48,620 nucleotides of DNA from Rhodopirellula sp. SM50 (GTDB lineage Bacteria > Planctomycetota > Planctomycetia > Pirellulales > Pirellulaceae): the NCBI RefSeq assembly GCF_002289565.1, contig NZ_NTFY01000012.1, positions 1 through 48,620 of the forward strand. The letters run 5' to 3'. The first letter of the stretch is position 1. Each line of letters starts with the position of its first letter. The translations under genes and the position numbers were made by a program. Below, in pieces: positions 38,544-48,076 of the stretch. The notes below the pieces were generated by a model, which saw nothing but the letters and a program-made list of their open reading frames with translations, was not told the origin of the DNA and did not search any database.

Positions 38544-41426
38544 ATGTCCTGCCAAGGAAAGTGTCAAAACTGCCTGCTCCCGGCCGCAGTACCGGGCGCG
38601 AATTTGAATACGCAGTCGGTATGCAGCCTGTGTTCGATTGAAAACGCCCAAGCATTGGCTGAGTCAGCCGAAGTACGGCGCGAACGGTACAAAGCGGACC
38701 TAGAAAAAACACTCCAAGACTGTCGAGGAAAGGCCGAATACGACGTTTTGGTCAACCTAAGTGGCGGCAAGGACAGCTGCTTATTGCTGCACAAATTGAA
38801 ACATGACTATGGCTTGAACGTCCTGGCCTTCACGACGGATATCAACATTCCAGATGTCGCCTGGACCAACATTCGTAGAACCGTGGACTTGCTCGATGTG
38901 CCACATGTTACCTACAGGCCTCCGGTCGAGTTTTACAAAAAAATGTTCCGCTTCCTGCTATCCCATCAGGAATCCCGTGGCGCGGTCAGGACAGTCTGTT
39001 ACGTCTGCGCCCCACTGTTCGAAGGATATTCGCTGCGATTTGCGATCGAAAAAGGAATTCCACTCGTCGCAGCCGGCTATGCACCGGGGCAGCCGGAACC
39101 GGATCGAATGGAGTACGAGTTTTCTCGAGAGCTGCTGTGCAATCACGACTGGACTCCACCCGAGCTCGTGCAATCGGGCCAGTTTTCCGACCATGAGCTG
39201 AAGCTATTCTGGAATCCACATGACTTCCCTGAGGGAACTGAGATCCCACGTTATATCGCACCCTTTCACGCCTGGGATTACAGCCAAGAAGAGGCAATGG
39301 ATTTGGTCGTGGAACTCGGGCTAATCAAAAACAAAAAAAGCGCAAACCCGATCCATAGCAATTGCCCCATCAACTGGTTGCTCATGTATTCGGACTTAAA
39401 ACATCTCGGTTTCAATCCGTACGCACCGGAGTTTTCGAAGTTGATTCGTGAGGGAAAAGCGAATCGAACCTATTGGCGATTTGCAGGGCCGTTGGTCAAC
39501 GCGATGATCCGGCAAAAAGTACTCCTCGGTCGCAACGTCGCCAAGTCGCTTTCTTGGCTCAATATGAAAGAGGATGACCTGGCGATCACACGGGAAAGCC
39601 AAGGTGCGGAATACGCCGAGCAGCTTACCCGCAATCAAGAGCCGCAAGTGATGACGTGGGAGGATGTCACCGGGAAAGCTTCCGAATCGAGCAAGAGTCG
39701 GTTACCTCGTGCTTGGAAAACGACCGTCGAACTCATGCTTGATCGGATTCGCACGAATCCAGATACGCCTTCGTTCGGATACCGATCCGAGATCGGCGAG
39801 TGGGCGTCACTGACTTGGAGCCAATTCGGCCAGCGCTGCTTAGCGTTGGCGGATGAACTCCGATCGCTGGGCATCAAAAAAGGTGATCGCGTCGCAGTGC
39901 ACGGGGCGACGGAACTTGGTTGGACAGTTGCCGAAGTCGCGATCCATCTCGCCGGCGCAATTGTGGTCGGACTGGACGTCAATGGATGCGATCAATCAAT
40001 CGCTTCGGTCATCGATCTTTCGCGACCGCGTGCGGTCATTACCGTGGGTTCCTCTCCGTCGCTGCAACTGATCAGTGATCGCAAGTTGCAGCTGATCACA
40101 ATTGATCGATGCGGGATCAGCGGCTCAAGAAAGAGCGTTGAAACTGAACTCCGTTTCGAAGACTTTGAATTGCCAATTCCTTCCGACGATGCGTCAATCA
40201 TTTTCACATCCGGCACAACCGGTGATCCGAAAGGGATGTCTTATACGCACAAGCAGTTTGTCGATGCCGTGGAGGAAATCAGCCAAGAGTTTCCCCTGGT
40301 AGGGCAGGACGATGCGACAGTCTGTTGGCTGCCAATGAATCATTTGTTCCAACGCATGATGAACCTTCTGTCGATGCGGCAGGGTGCCCAGATTTATTTT
40401 GAGCCAGAACACACGAAGTTGCTGGAAACCGTCCAGCATGTTGAGCCGGTCGTTCTTGTAGCGGTCCCCAGGTTGCTTGAGAAGCTTGCTGATGGGATTG
40501 AATCCAGCCTCGATACCCTTCCATCAATTGCATCGGCGGTCGCAAGGCGTGCCATCGACGCACCATCTCCTCGACGAAATCCCATGCATCGCCTTGCTCA
40601 GACAATCATCCAACGTCGTGCAAAGAGGGTCCTCGGTGGCAGGCTAAGGTACTTGGTCTGCGGATCCGCGCCACTCTCTGTCAAGACAGCTCAGACGTTA
40701 GAGTTCGTCGGCTGGGAGATCTTAGAAGCCTATGGTGTGAGCGAAAATATTGTGCCGGTGTCCGTCAACCGACCATCTCGTCGGAAAGTCGGCACGGTCG
40801 GGCAACCCTTGCCGTCGAACGAAGTCAAGATTGCCGCAGACGGAGAAATCCTAGTGAAGGGGCCGGGGAGCATCAAGCACTATTGGGGACAATCAGAGAG
40901 CGTCCTGAATGATGAAGGCTTTTTCGCGACAGGAGACCTGGGGTTTTTCGATGACGACGGTTGCCTTGTCATCAATGGCCGCAAGGACAGCCAAATCAAA
41001 ACTTCGACCGGTCGGAAACTGTTGCCGGAACCAATTGAACAAACTTACAAACAAAGCCGATATGTCTCCGACATTACGGTCCACGGACAGGGACGAAAGT
41101 GCCTTGTCGGGCTGATTGTTCCGTCAAATGACTTCATCGACGCCGTCGAAGATCTCGTTCCGGCAGGCACCAGCCGAAGTGATGCACTAAACAGCGAGGC
41201 GGCCAGGCTGTTGATGAAAGACTCATTGTCAGAGGTCGAATCCTCGCTAGAGCATCACGAACGCCTTGCTGATTTTAGAATCTTGCCCCAACCCTTCCGC
41301 CTTGACAGATCGGAAATCACATCCAGTCTCAAGAAACGCCGCGGCCAAATCGAGTCATCCTACGTCGATGAACTCGACGCGATGTACGGCTCCGCTTCGT
41401 CCCAACAACCGGTGGCCTCAGCATGA
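38544..41426 (+). CDS. Fusion of a PP-loop amidotransferase-like domain with an acyl-AMP ligase (FadD-like)
   Basis: A 960-residue protein; an upstream in-frame GTG would add 20 residues. Residues 1-380 resemble the N-acetyl-sugar amidotransferase/WbpG-like PP-loop family: paired cysteines CQNC and CSLC (7-30) as a zinc site, NLSGGKDSCLLLHKL (72-86) as the ATP pyrophosphatase loop, and CYVC further on. Residues about 395-940 form a complete long-chain acyl-CoA synthetase-type adenylating domain: TSGTTGDPKGMSYTH, CGSAPLSVKTAQ, EAYGVSENI, FFATGDLGFFDDDG and INGRKDSQIKTSTGRKLLPE. No carrier-protein domain is present. The fused activities could activate an acid and join it to an amine or amide; this is inference. 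It is coupled to the next gene by a 4-bp overlap. Confidence 0.85.
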   Translation: MSCQGKCQNCLLPAAVPGANLNTQSVCSLCSIENAQALAESAEVRRERYKADLEKTLQDCRGKAEYDVLVNLSGGKDSCLLLHKLKHDYGLNVLAFTTDINIPDVAWTNIRRTVDLLDVPHVTYRPPVEFYKKMFRFLLSHQESRGAVRTVCYVCAPLFEGYSLRFAIEKGIPLVAAGYAPGQPEPDRMEYEFSRELLCNHDWTPPELVQSGQFSDHELKLFWNPHDFPEGTEIPRYIAPFHAWDYSQEEAMDLVVELGLIKNKKSANPIHSNCPINWLLMYSDLKHLGFNPYAPEFSKLIREGKANRTYWRFAGPLVNAMIRQKVLLGRNVAKSLSWLNMKEDDLAITRESQGAEYAEQLTRNQEPQVMTWEDVTGKASESSKSRLPRAWKTTVELMLDRIRTNPDTPSFGYRSEIGEWASLTWSQFGQRCLALADELRSLGIKKGDRVAVHGATELGWTVAEVAIHLAGAIVVGLDVNGCDQSIASVIDLSRPRAVITVGSSPSLQLISDRKLQLITIDRCGISGSRKSVETELRFEDFELPIPSDDASIIFTSGTTGDPKGMSYTHKQFVDAVEEISQEFPLVGQDDATVCWLPMNHLFQRMMNLLSMRQGAQIYFEPEHTKLLETVQHVEPVVLVAVPRLLEKLADGIESSLDTLPSIASAVARRAIDAPSPRRNPMHRLAQTIIQRRAKRVLGGRLRYLVCGSAPLSVKTAQTLEFVGWEILEAYGVSENIVPVSVNRPSRRKVGTVGQPLPSNEVKIAADGEILVKGPGSIKHYWGQSESVLNDEGFFATGDLGFFDDDGCLVINGRKDSQIKTSTGRKLLPEPIEQTYKQSRYVSDITVHGQGRKCLVGLIVPSNDFIDAVEDLVPAGTSRSDALNSEAARLLMKDSLSEVESSLEHHERLADFRILPQPFRLDRSEITSSLKKRRGQIESSYVDELDAMYGSASSQQPVASA

Positions 41427-42658
41427 GCGTCGAAGCGACGAATGTCTTCCTAACCGGCGCGACCGGAGTTGTCGGTGCCGAAGTGCTCCGTCGTCTCATC
41501 GAACGGCCGGAGACGAGCGTTACTGCCCTGGTTCGCAACAGCGCGAGCGGACAAGAGGCTGAAGAAAGAGTGAAATCATTGCTCGAAAGCCTCGGATACC
41601 GCGATTTCGAAGTCTTCAATCGGGTTCGCCCGGTGACCGGGGACATCACCAAACACGACTTGGGGTTGGATGCTTCAACGTTGACAGAAATCAAGTCAAC
41701 GTGCACGCACTTCGTCCATTGTGCCGGAAAGGTGAAGCTCAGCCAATCGATCGAGGAGGCGAGGCGCCATTCGGTCACCCCTGCCAAGTCGGTGATTGAA
41801 CTCGCCAGTGCGTCGGATCGACTTCAGAAAGTCGAATTCGTCAGCACCATTGGCGTCGCAGGAAAACTCGAAGGTGAGGTTCCGGAGGAACGATTGTGCG
41901 GCGTGAACAAGTATCACAACACGTATGAACAATCAAAGGCTGAAGCTGAGGTGCTCTGCTTCAATGCGATCGACAACGGGCTACCCATGTCCATTCACCG
42001 CCCCAGCATGGTCGTCGGCGATTCCTGCACGGGCCAGGTGTCCCAATACCAGGTGTTCTACCACCTTTGCGATTTCCTGAGCGGACGCAGAACCTGCGGC
42101 GTCCTTCCCAGGTTTGGAACACAGATGGTGGACATCGTTCCGGTAAATTACGTCGCAGATTGCATCGTCGATTCGCTTTTCACGACTGCATCGGTGGGAA
42201 AAATATTTCACCTTTGCAATGGTCCTTCTCCTGATCTGGAAATGGAAAAGTTACGCAACACGGTGCAGCGGATTTATGGTGAGTTTGAGGTCGATTGCAT
42301 CGATCGCCTGCGGCTTCCAAAGTGGGTCTTATTGACCGCTGCATGGCTTGGCAAGAACCTGGGACCGAAGCACATCCGGGGAAGTGCCCGAGCGCTACCA
42401 CACTTGCTTGCCTATCTGGGCCGCAACCAAGTCTTTCGATCGAACGAAACTCAGCGGTGGATGGAAAGCCGCGGGATTCGGCGGCCAGATCCGATCGACT
42501 ATGTCGACCGAATCATCCGCAGGTACATCCAAGATTCGCAAGCCCCAACGCACAAAGAAGCTGAGAACGCCAGTAGTGTCGAATCTCACGTTAAGCATGC
42601 AACGGGCGGCGCATCGGTAACCGCCCCAGCGTCAGAAGAGATGGTTACTTCGACGTGA
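41423..42658 (+). CDS. Extended SDR, thioester-reductase/fatty acyl reductase-like
   Basis: A 411-residue NAD(P)-dependent protein whose ATG overlaps the previous stop (ATGA). The Rossmann motif is TGATGVVG (11-18); catalytic residues are S141/T142 (FVSTIGVAG), Y168 and K172 (YEQSK); RPSMVVGDSCTGQ and DIVPVNYVADCI are typical of the thioester-reductase (Lys2/CAR R-domain, male-sterility) group rather than of sugar epimerases. It may reduce an acyl thioester or acyl-AMP-derived intermediate from the coupled ligase to an aldehyde or alcohol. The C-terminal 45 residues are disordered. It converges on, and overlaps by 14 bp, the following flavoprotein gene. Confidence 0.83.
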   Translation: MSVEATNVFLTGATGVVGAEVLRRLIERPETSVTALVRNSASGQEAEERVKSLLESLGYRDFEVFNRVRPVTGDITKHDLGLDASTLTEIKSTCTHFVHCAGKVKLSQSIEEARRHSVTPAKSVIELASASDRLQKVEFVSTIGVAGKLEGEVPEERLCGVNKYHNTYEQSKAEAEVLCFNAIDNGLPMSIHRPSMVVGDSCTGQVSQYQVFYHLCDFLSGRRTCGVLPRFGTQMVDIVPVNYVADCIVDSLFTTASVGKIFHLCNGPSPDLEMEKLRNTVQRIYGEFEVDCIDRLRLPKWVLLTAAWLGKNLGPKHIRGSARALPHLLAYLGRNQVFRSNETQRWMESRGIRRPDPIDYVDRIIRRYIQDSQAPTHKEAENASSVESHVKHATGGASVTAPASEEMVTST

Positions 42659-44294
42659 GGTCCACGCCGTAGCGTCCGGGGGCCAGAATATTGTTCGGGT
42701 CGACTGCACGCTTGATGTCGTGAAGCGTGCTTTTTAGGGTCGGATTGCAATCGAGCGCTTTTGGCGAACTCACGCTGCTCGCACGGTAGGGAGGGTACCC
42801 ACGCTCGTGCGATAGTTCTCGTAGCGCATCGTAGAGTTGTGTGGCGCGTTCGGACTCCTTTTCATCCTGTTTGTCATAGAAGAAACCAAGCAGGCAAATC
42901 ACGCTTCGCGGGCTCTCGATGATTAGTTCGACGAAGAAATCAAATTCGTACAGATCGTAGAGGGGCCTTACTTCGTCGAGAAAGCCGATCAAGTGTTCGG
43001 AAGTGAACGGAACAACTGGGCCGATCCAGACGAAACCACAGCCATCGCGTGCTGGTTCGACGTCGCCCATCGCCGGCTTTTCAGCGTGTGACTTGAAGTA
43101 GACCTGGCGGCAGAAGTAGTCGGTGGGGATGCCTTGGAACAATCGGATCGCGTAGGGGAGGCCCTCAAGCAGCTTGACCGTCTTGCCCTTCAACCGCAGC
43201 GCCATGCGGGCGGCTTTCAACATCAAGCGCCCCTTCAGCGTGTCCTTCTCGCACCCGCCGACAAAGACAACCTCGCCGAACTTGCCGAGTTCTTTCTTTG
43301 CGATCTTTTTGTGGAGCTTGACTTCTTGCTTAGAGCCATACATGCCACATCCAAACGTCCAATCGGAAACGCCCAGTCGCTTTTTCCACTCTGCCATCGC
43401 ATCGGAGCTCAAATGACGCTGTCCCGGATGAAGCAAGTCGTTGGGGTACTGGTCGACAATGCACAGCATTGCGAAATCGTTGGCCAAATGTGGATACGAT
43501 TTGATTGCCCCCTGGAAAATCAGTTTCCGGAAGGTGTCCAGGAAGTCCGCGAACCGACTGCTATCGGCGGTGTATTCAAAAACGAAAAAGTCGTATTTTT
43601 CCGGGGCGGGCATCAACCAGATGCCGCTTTTGACGACCGTCCCCAAATTCGATTGTGAAAACAGCCCATCGATGTAGGGGCCTGTTCCCCATTTGTAGAC
43701 ATTCCATGCGGGGAACGTTTCGGAAGGTCCCGTGCCCGTGCGAAGCATTTCGCCACTGGGCAATACGACTTCCATCCCGCAAAGAGCCCCGAAGTGGTCG
43801 GCATAGGGAGTCACGCCGCGCCCGCGGTCGAGCGCGTTACCAACGACGCTTGCATCCTTCGTGCTGCCCGATGAATCGGCCCATAGGCTGGGATGATTGG
43901 CTTTGAGGTAGTCATTGAGCTGACCGTAGGTGACACCGGGTTCGATAACCGCGTAACACAAGTCCTCATTGACCTCGTAAATGCGATTCATCCGCGACAG
44001 GATCATGGTAATCCCGCCCGGGTAGCAAGCCGATTTCGACCCATAACCCCAGTTTTTACCCTGACTGACCGGCCAAACGGGAATCTTGTGCTCATTGGCC
44101 ACCTTGAAGATTTCCGCGACCTCTTCTGCAGTGCCCGGGTAGACGGCAAATTGAGGAATATTGCGGTCAGGAACATTCGTCCGCGACACAACTTCCAGGT
44201 CAGGTGCAGCGCTGAGAAGGTTTTCAGCCCCAACGATTGCCTTCAACTGAGAAGCCAGCGTTCCCGACGCGTGGCGGGTGGATAGCGTTGTCAT
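42645..44294 (-). CDS. VAO-family flavoprotein, 4-cresol dehydrogenase (PchF)-like
   Basis: A 549-residue FAD enzyme from the ATG at 44294; the frame also has a TTG three codons earlier. The FAD-binding PCMH region contains PGTAEEVAEIFKVANEHKIP, PVSQGKNWGYGSKSA, TKDASVVGNALDRGRGVTPY and HFGALCGMEVVLPSGE. The C-terminal part contains ESPRSVICLLGFFYD and IKRAVDPNNILAPGRYG. These match 4-cresol dehydrogenase and vanillyl-alcohol oxidase, which oxidise para-substituted phenols. The residue that covalently holds FAD cannot be settled by eye. No cytochrome subunit gene is adjacent. The gene faces the SDR gene and may belong to a separate unit. Confidence 0.85.
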   Translation of the reverse strand: MTTLSTRHASGTLASQLKAIVGAENLLSAAPDLEVVSRTNVPDRNIPQFAVYPGTAEEVAEIFKVANEHKIPVWPVSQGKNWGYGSKSACYPGGITMILSRMNRIYEVNEDLCYAVIEPGVTYGQLNDYLKANHPSLWADSSGSTKDASVVGNALDRGRGVTPYADHFGALCGMEVVLPSGEMLRTGTGPSETFPAWNVYKWGTGPYIDGLFSQSNLGTVVKSGIWLMPAPEKYDFFVFEYTADSSRFADFLDTFRKLIFQGAIKSYPHLANDFAMLCIVDQYPNDLLHPGQRHLSSDAMAEWKKRLGVSDWTFGCGMYGSKQEVKLHKKIAKKELGKFGEVVFVGGCEKDTLKGRLMLKAARMALRLKGKTVKLLEGLPYAIRLFQGIPTDYFCRQVYFKSHAEKPAMGDVEPARDGCGFVWIGPVVPFTSEHLIGFLDEVRPLYDLYEFDFFVELIIESPRSVICLLGFFYDKQDEKESERATQLYDALRELSHERGYPPYRASSVSSPKALDCNPTLKSTLHDIKRAVDPNNILAPGRYGVDLTSK

Positions 44295-44780
44295 TGTTCC
44301 CAAAGTCTCGTGCTAAGGAGTTGTCCCGATTGTCGGCCCTCGATTGTACGCCCTCAGTCATAGACAGCCCACCAATAAATTCGACGACAGTGACCCGGCT
44401 TGTACAGGTGCAAGCGTCGTTACGGCAACAGTGGAACTGCGCAGAAGACCGCGGCCAATTCGTCGCGATCGTTGGATGTCAGGGGTACGGTCGTAAGGCT
44501 TGACCGAGCATGGATGTCTTTTGCCACAGCCTTCGGCTTGATCTTGCGATCCTTCGCACGCTACCTAGATCGCCCGATCTGATCATCCTGCATCAATGGA
44601 ATCTAGAAATATGAGTTGAGTCCCGCGAGCACAACCCCAAGATTGCGAATACTATCTCAACCGGGAAAAAACAATCAAACGGATTGGTGGTCGTCGCGAA
44701 ACAAAGCACGACGGTAGGTTTCGTCAGCATTGAGCAGTAGAAATCGAGACGATTACTGCGAAACAGCCGGGCATGCAACG
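44295..44780. other. Intergenic region, no gene seen
   Basis: About 490 bp of moderate GC between the divergently ending flavoprotein gene start and the terminator of the PEP-CTERM gene. It should hold the flavoprotein promoter, but no clear motif or RNA gene is recognised. A decayed open frame does not resemble a protein family. Confidence 0.5.
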
Positions 44781-44813
44781 AAAAAACGGGAATGCTTTTC
44801 CAAGCATTCCCGT
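44781..44813 (-). terminator. Intrinsic terminator of the PEP-CTERM gene
   Basis: A perfect 11-bp stem (acgggaatgct, 44786-44796, with agcattcccgt, 44803-44813) with a 6-nt loop is followed on the minus strand by five or six Ts. It lies 33 bp after the stop codon of the PEP-CTERM protein. Confidence 0.93.
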
Positions 44814-44845
44814 CTTCTGCATTGTCTCAGGGACCGAGCAAGTGA

Positions 44846-45691
44846 CTACTTGCGGCGTCGACGAGCGACCGCTCCGCCACCCATCAAGGCAGCAAAGATA
44901 GCGAAGCTAGTCGGTTCCGGCACAGCGTAGATATAGAGGTCGGTGTCCGTAATAATATCGAAGGCACCAGCACCACCACCAGATTCAAGGCCACCGTCCA
45001 ATTGCAATTGAGACGTAAAACCAAAACCTGCTCCATCATGCTCAACAAGCTCAATACCGGGAACGTAACTTACGTTCACCTTGAAATCGCCGCGAGATGT
45101 CAATCCGTCGATGTTCGCGATGTTCGTCGGATCGAAGGTTCCGCCGTCCTCATCTCTCACTCGCGCTGTGAAAAAATTATCGACCGCAAACTCGAACAGA
45201 ATCGTTCCCTCGGCGGCACTAGCCACGCCTCCCAGAAGCGACGACGTATCGAGGTGGACCCCAATCGGATCTTCATAGGCGATCAACGCTGTTCCATCGG
45301 AAATCCCGGTCAGGCCGGTTAACGATGACCACTCGGCACCGGTTACACCACCGAGCACGTAATCGGCTCGCTCTGCGTCGACACCCTTGGTGCCGTTCAA
45401 GGTAGGCGCACCCAAAATCTTTACGAGCGACACCCCCGTGATGGTCGTCGTTGCTGCAGAAGCAGGGAACACGACGGCATTAGTGGCGTTAAGCCGGATG
45501 TTCTCGATCTCGATGATTGCCAATAGGTAGTCACCGGCGTCGAGACTGTCATCACCCGAGTCGAATGCATACTCGTAGTCTACGTCCTGCAGTTTCACGA
45601 CCTGGTTTTGAAAAATTGAGCTGAATGCTCCCGCGTGAACACTGCTAGTGGCCGCTAATAACGCAACCATCGAAAGAATAAAACGTTTCAT
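44846..45691 (-). CDS. PEP-CTERM sorted secreted protein
   Basis: A 281-residue protein from the ATG at 45691. Signal peptide 1-20 (FILSMVALLAATSSVHAG). The body is Thr/Gly/Asp-rich with many beta-strands and no enzymatic motif (LDAGDYLLAIIEIENIRL, VGVTGAEWSSLTGLTG-like segments). The C-terminus VPEPTSFAIFAALMGGGAVARRRRK is a complete PEP-CTERM signal: PEP motif, hydrophobic helix, arginine cluster. It is processed by exosortase in known systems and associated with exopolysaccharide; no exosortase gene is in the window. Only a few Cys are present. It is followed by a strong terminator and is therefore probably monocistronic. Confidence 0.93.
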   Translation of the reverse strand: MKRFILSMVALLAATSSVHAGAFSSIFQNQVVKLQDVDYEYAFDSGDDSLDAGDYLLAIIEIENIRLNATNAVVFPASAATTTITGVSLVKILGAPTLNGTKGVDAERADYVLGGVTGAEWSSLTGLTGISDGTALIAYEDPIGVHLDTSSLLGGVASAAEGTILFEFAVDNFFTARVRDEDGGTFDPTNIANIDGLTSRGDFKVNVSYVPGIELVEHDGAGFGFTSQLQLDGGLESGGGAGAFDIITDTDLYIYAVPEPTSFAIFAALMGGGAVARRRRK

Positions 45692-45760
45692 TGATTGGAT
45701 TCCATAAACACAAAATCTAGTTTCAAATTCAAAAAACACACTGATGTGATCCTGAAATTC

Positions 45761-46105
45761 CTAGACAGGTTTAAAGAGTCCCTCAAGGCATGGAGGACGT
45801 GGCAGCAATGCATTCGCGAAACGAATTGCCGAACAACTGAAATTCAGTGGCAAAACAGCTGCGGGCGAAAGAACCGCCGAGGATGATCCATTGGAGACAC
45901 TGTTGCTGACGGATCCACAGGATTGATCCTGCGAGTCAAAGCTACGAACGAATGTCGGGGCATCTCGTTCATTTCCGATCGCCATTTTCGCGACCTGTTC
46001 CACCGAAATGGTGAATCTTTCATCGCACGAGACGATCATCCCCGCAGATACCAATTGGCCTCCGGCGGAAACGAGACTGACGGCAATGAGGATTCGAGCG
46101 AACAT
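45761..46105 (-). CDS. Small secreted protein, hypothetical
   Basis: A 114-residue protein from the ATG at 46105, with a signal peptide (ARILIAVSLVSAGGQLVSAG). The mature part begins MIVSCDERFTISVEQVAKMA and then becomes Ser/Asn-rich (SCGSVSNSVSNGSSSAVLSP) with only two or three cysteines. Family not recognised. It precedes the PEP-CTERM gene by about 70 bp on the same strand and may be co-transcribed. The longer frame upstream adds 35 residues but would not start with a signal peptide. Confidence 0.5.
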   Translation of the reverse strand: MFARILIAVSLVSAGGQLVSAGMIVSCDERFTISVEQVAKMAIGNERDAPTFVRSFDSQDQSCGSVSNSVSNGSSSAVLSPAAVLPLNFSCSAIRFANALLPRPPCLEGLFKPV

Positions 46106-46645
46106 AGGGTGCAGTTTACCTATTGGCGGGGGGATTGCAATACTTTCTCGGTAAATTCCGGGGGAAACTGAACGAAAATCCACCAGGTTCAAGACTCCCA
46201 GCTGAATCAAACAATCGCCGGATAAGAGCTCCGCCGGTATCTAAGCCCTTCGCGGATAAGTCGCTAAAAACGTTGGCTGAAGCATTCAGTCACATTTCGG
46301 ATCTTTGCCTAGCATCAAACGCAAGTCGTGCTCGCAAACGGGACCGACTCATCTGGTACGATGGAGGGGCACGCAGGGTGCCTGCGGCACCAGCCCAGGG
46401 TGGGGCTACTGAATTGTCAGCGTGATGGAACACCAGCGGGTGACGCAGTCCAACAACAGTCAGGTGGCAGGAGGATGCGCGTCACTGCGCTGCGGCCGGA
46501 GCATTTTGGCGAAGCGCTTTGGATGACATCAGCTTCAGGTAGGCAGCAGGAATCCTTATCCGACGACTGGCTCAGGAAGATTCAGGTGGCTAAGCCAGAT
46601 TGACAGCGTGTTTCGGGCTGAAGCATCTGAGGAATCAGAGCTTGC
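46106..46645. other. Intergenic region, nothing recognised
   Basis: A 540-bp stretch with no convincing coding frame. The segment 46365-46610 (ggggcacgcagggtgcctgc, caccagcgggtgacgcagtc) has several short complementary stretches and could encode a structured RNA. I could not match it to RNase P, SRP, tmRNA or 6S RNA. Confidence 0.4.
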
Positions 46646-47833
46646 CTACACCGGTTTTCCAAGCATGCGGTCATAAATGCCGCAGATGCGTTCCATTCGT
46701 TTGCGAAAGCTGTACTGCTTTTCGATCAGTTTTCGAGCCGACGAGGCAAGCGACGCCCTTTTTTGATCGTCGCGTGCCAAGCGGCGAATCGCCGAAGTCA
46801 ACCCATTCAAATCGCCGATGTCGCAAAGTATGCCAGACTCCCCGTCGGTGAGCATTTTGGGCACACCCGCGACACGCGTCGAGACAATTGGGACGTTCAT
46901 CGCAGCCGCTTCTAAAATGACATTGGGGAGCCCCTCCCGCTGACTGGCAAGTACAAACATATCCAGTGATTCGTAGAACGCCTTGGTGTCATCGCAAAAC
47001 CCAATCAGTTTGACGCGTTCCCCCAACTGCAATTCATGAATCAGTGCCTGCAGTGATTGCCGTGCTGAGCCTTCACCGGCAATCCACACCTCTAGGTCCA
47101 CTCCCTCGTTCAACAGCTGGGCGGCAGCACGGATCAGTTGGTCGAACGATTTTTCCGGCATCAACCGCCCCACCGCACCCGCCAATATCCGGCTCGCTGG
47201 CACACCCCGGTCCATTCTCATCGGCGCGTCCGCCGGGAGGCTCTTGCGACAAAAGTCGGATTCATCAATCGCGTTTGGGAGATAGGTCAGTCTGTCCTGG
47301 GGGACGCCCAATTCCGAAACTTCGCGATAAAGGTCGTCGGAAACGCAGATCACATGCTGATAATGGGGCAGACACCATTTGTCGATTTTGTAGTACAGCG
47401 GTGTTTTTTCCGTGTGCACGACCCAACCGTGAACCGTCGTGACAAGCTGCATTCGGTGAAATGGCCTCAGAAGAAGCCCGAACAGATTTGATTTGTAGTC
47501 ATGGGCGTGCCACACCTTGACCTTGTATTTCCTGCACAAACGAAGCATTTGCCATAACACCCGCAAGTCTTTCGCGCCCTTGTCGGGAACACCAATCAAG
47601 GGACTGTTCCACGCACGAGCGCGCCGGCGAATGACATCAAACCCCTCGTCGTTGGGGGCATGCATGTAGGCAGCGGCCAACGCGTATTCAGATTGCGCCA
47701 GGAACGGAGCCGACATCAGAATGGTCTTTTCTGGTCCGCCTCCCGTTTCCGTCACGACGCGGGTGTGCAGCACCACCACTTTGTCCGGTGCAACTTCGAA
47801 GGGAACGTCAGACGCGTTGTTGGGTCGAGTCAT
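46646..47833 (-). CDS. Family 4 (GT-B) glycosyltransferase
   Basis: A 395-residue cytosolic enzyme from the ATG at 47833. N-terminal acceptor domain starts VVVLHTRVVTETGGGPEKTI, with GPEKTI as the usual glycine-rich loop. VWHAHDYKSNLFG and LVTTVHGWVVHTEK follow. The nucleotide-sugar domain contains LAGAVGRLMPEKSFDQLIRA, KLIGFCDDTKAFYESLDMFVLAS and the E-x7-E motif in SQREGLPNVILEAAAMNVPI. It transfers a sugar from a nucleotide donor to a lipid or polysaccharide precursor; donor and acceptor are unknown. It may take part in exopolysaccharide synthesis with which PEP-CTERM proteins are associated (inference), but the two genes are not in one operon. Confidence 0.92.
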   Translation of the reverse strand: MTRPNNASDVPFEVAPDKVVVLHTRVVTETGGGPEKTILMSAPFLAQSEYALAAAYMHAPNDEGFDVIRRRARAWNSPLIGVPDKGAKDLRVLWQMLRLCRKYKVKVWHAHDYKSNLFGLLLRPFHRMQLVTTVHGWVVHTEKTPLYYKIDKWCLPHYQHVICVSDDLYREVSELGVPQDRLTYLPNAIDESDFCRKSLPADAPMRMDRGVPASRILAGAVGRLMPEKSFDQLIRAAAQLLNEGVDLEVWIAGEGSARQSLQALIHELQLGERVKLIGFCDDTKAFYESLDMFVLASQREGLPNVILEAAAMNVPIVSTRVAGVPKMLTDGESGILCDIGDLNGLTSAIRRLARDDQKRASLASSARKLIEKQYSFRKRMERICGIYDRMLGKPV

Positions 47834-48076
47834 GCAGTGCAATGCGGCTGGATTGTCGAAACGGTCAGGATTCTCCTATGAGGTGCATGGACGTGCAAGG
47901 CATGCAATCCTTGAGATCCTCCTGGAGAGGCAGTGTACGAACACCATCGTGCCACCAGTCAACATTTCCCAGATGGTGCACGGAACGCGGGACTATTGTT
48001 GAAGCTCCTGGTAAGGTACGTCATGCCCCACTGATGCCAAAGCACGATTGTCCAGCCCCACTTGATTTGACTTAAA

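Noticed and set aside
46365..46610. RNase P, SRP, tmRNA or 6S RNA
   Set aside because: The diagnostic core sequences of those RNAs are not present.
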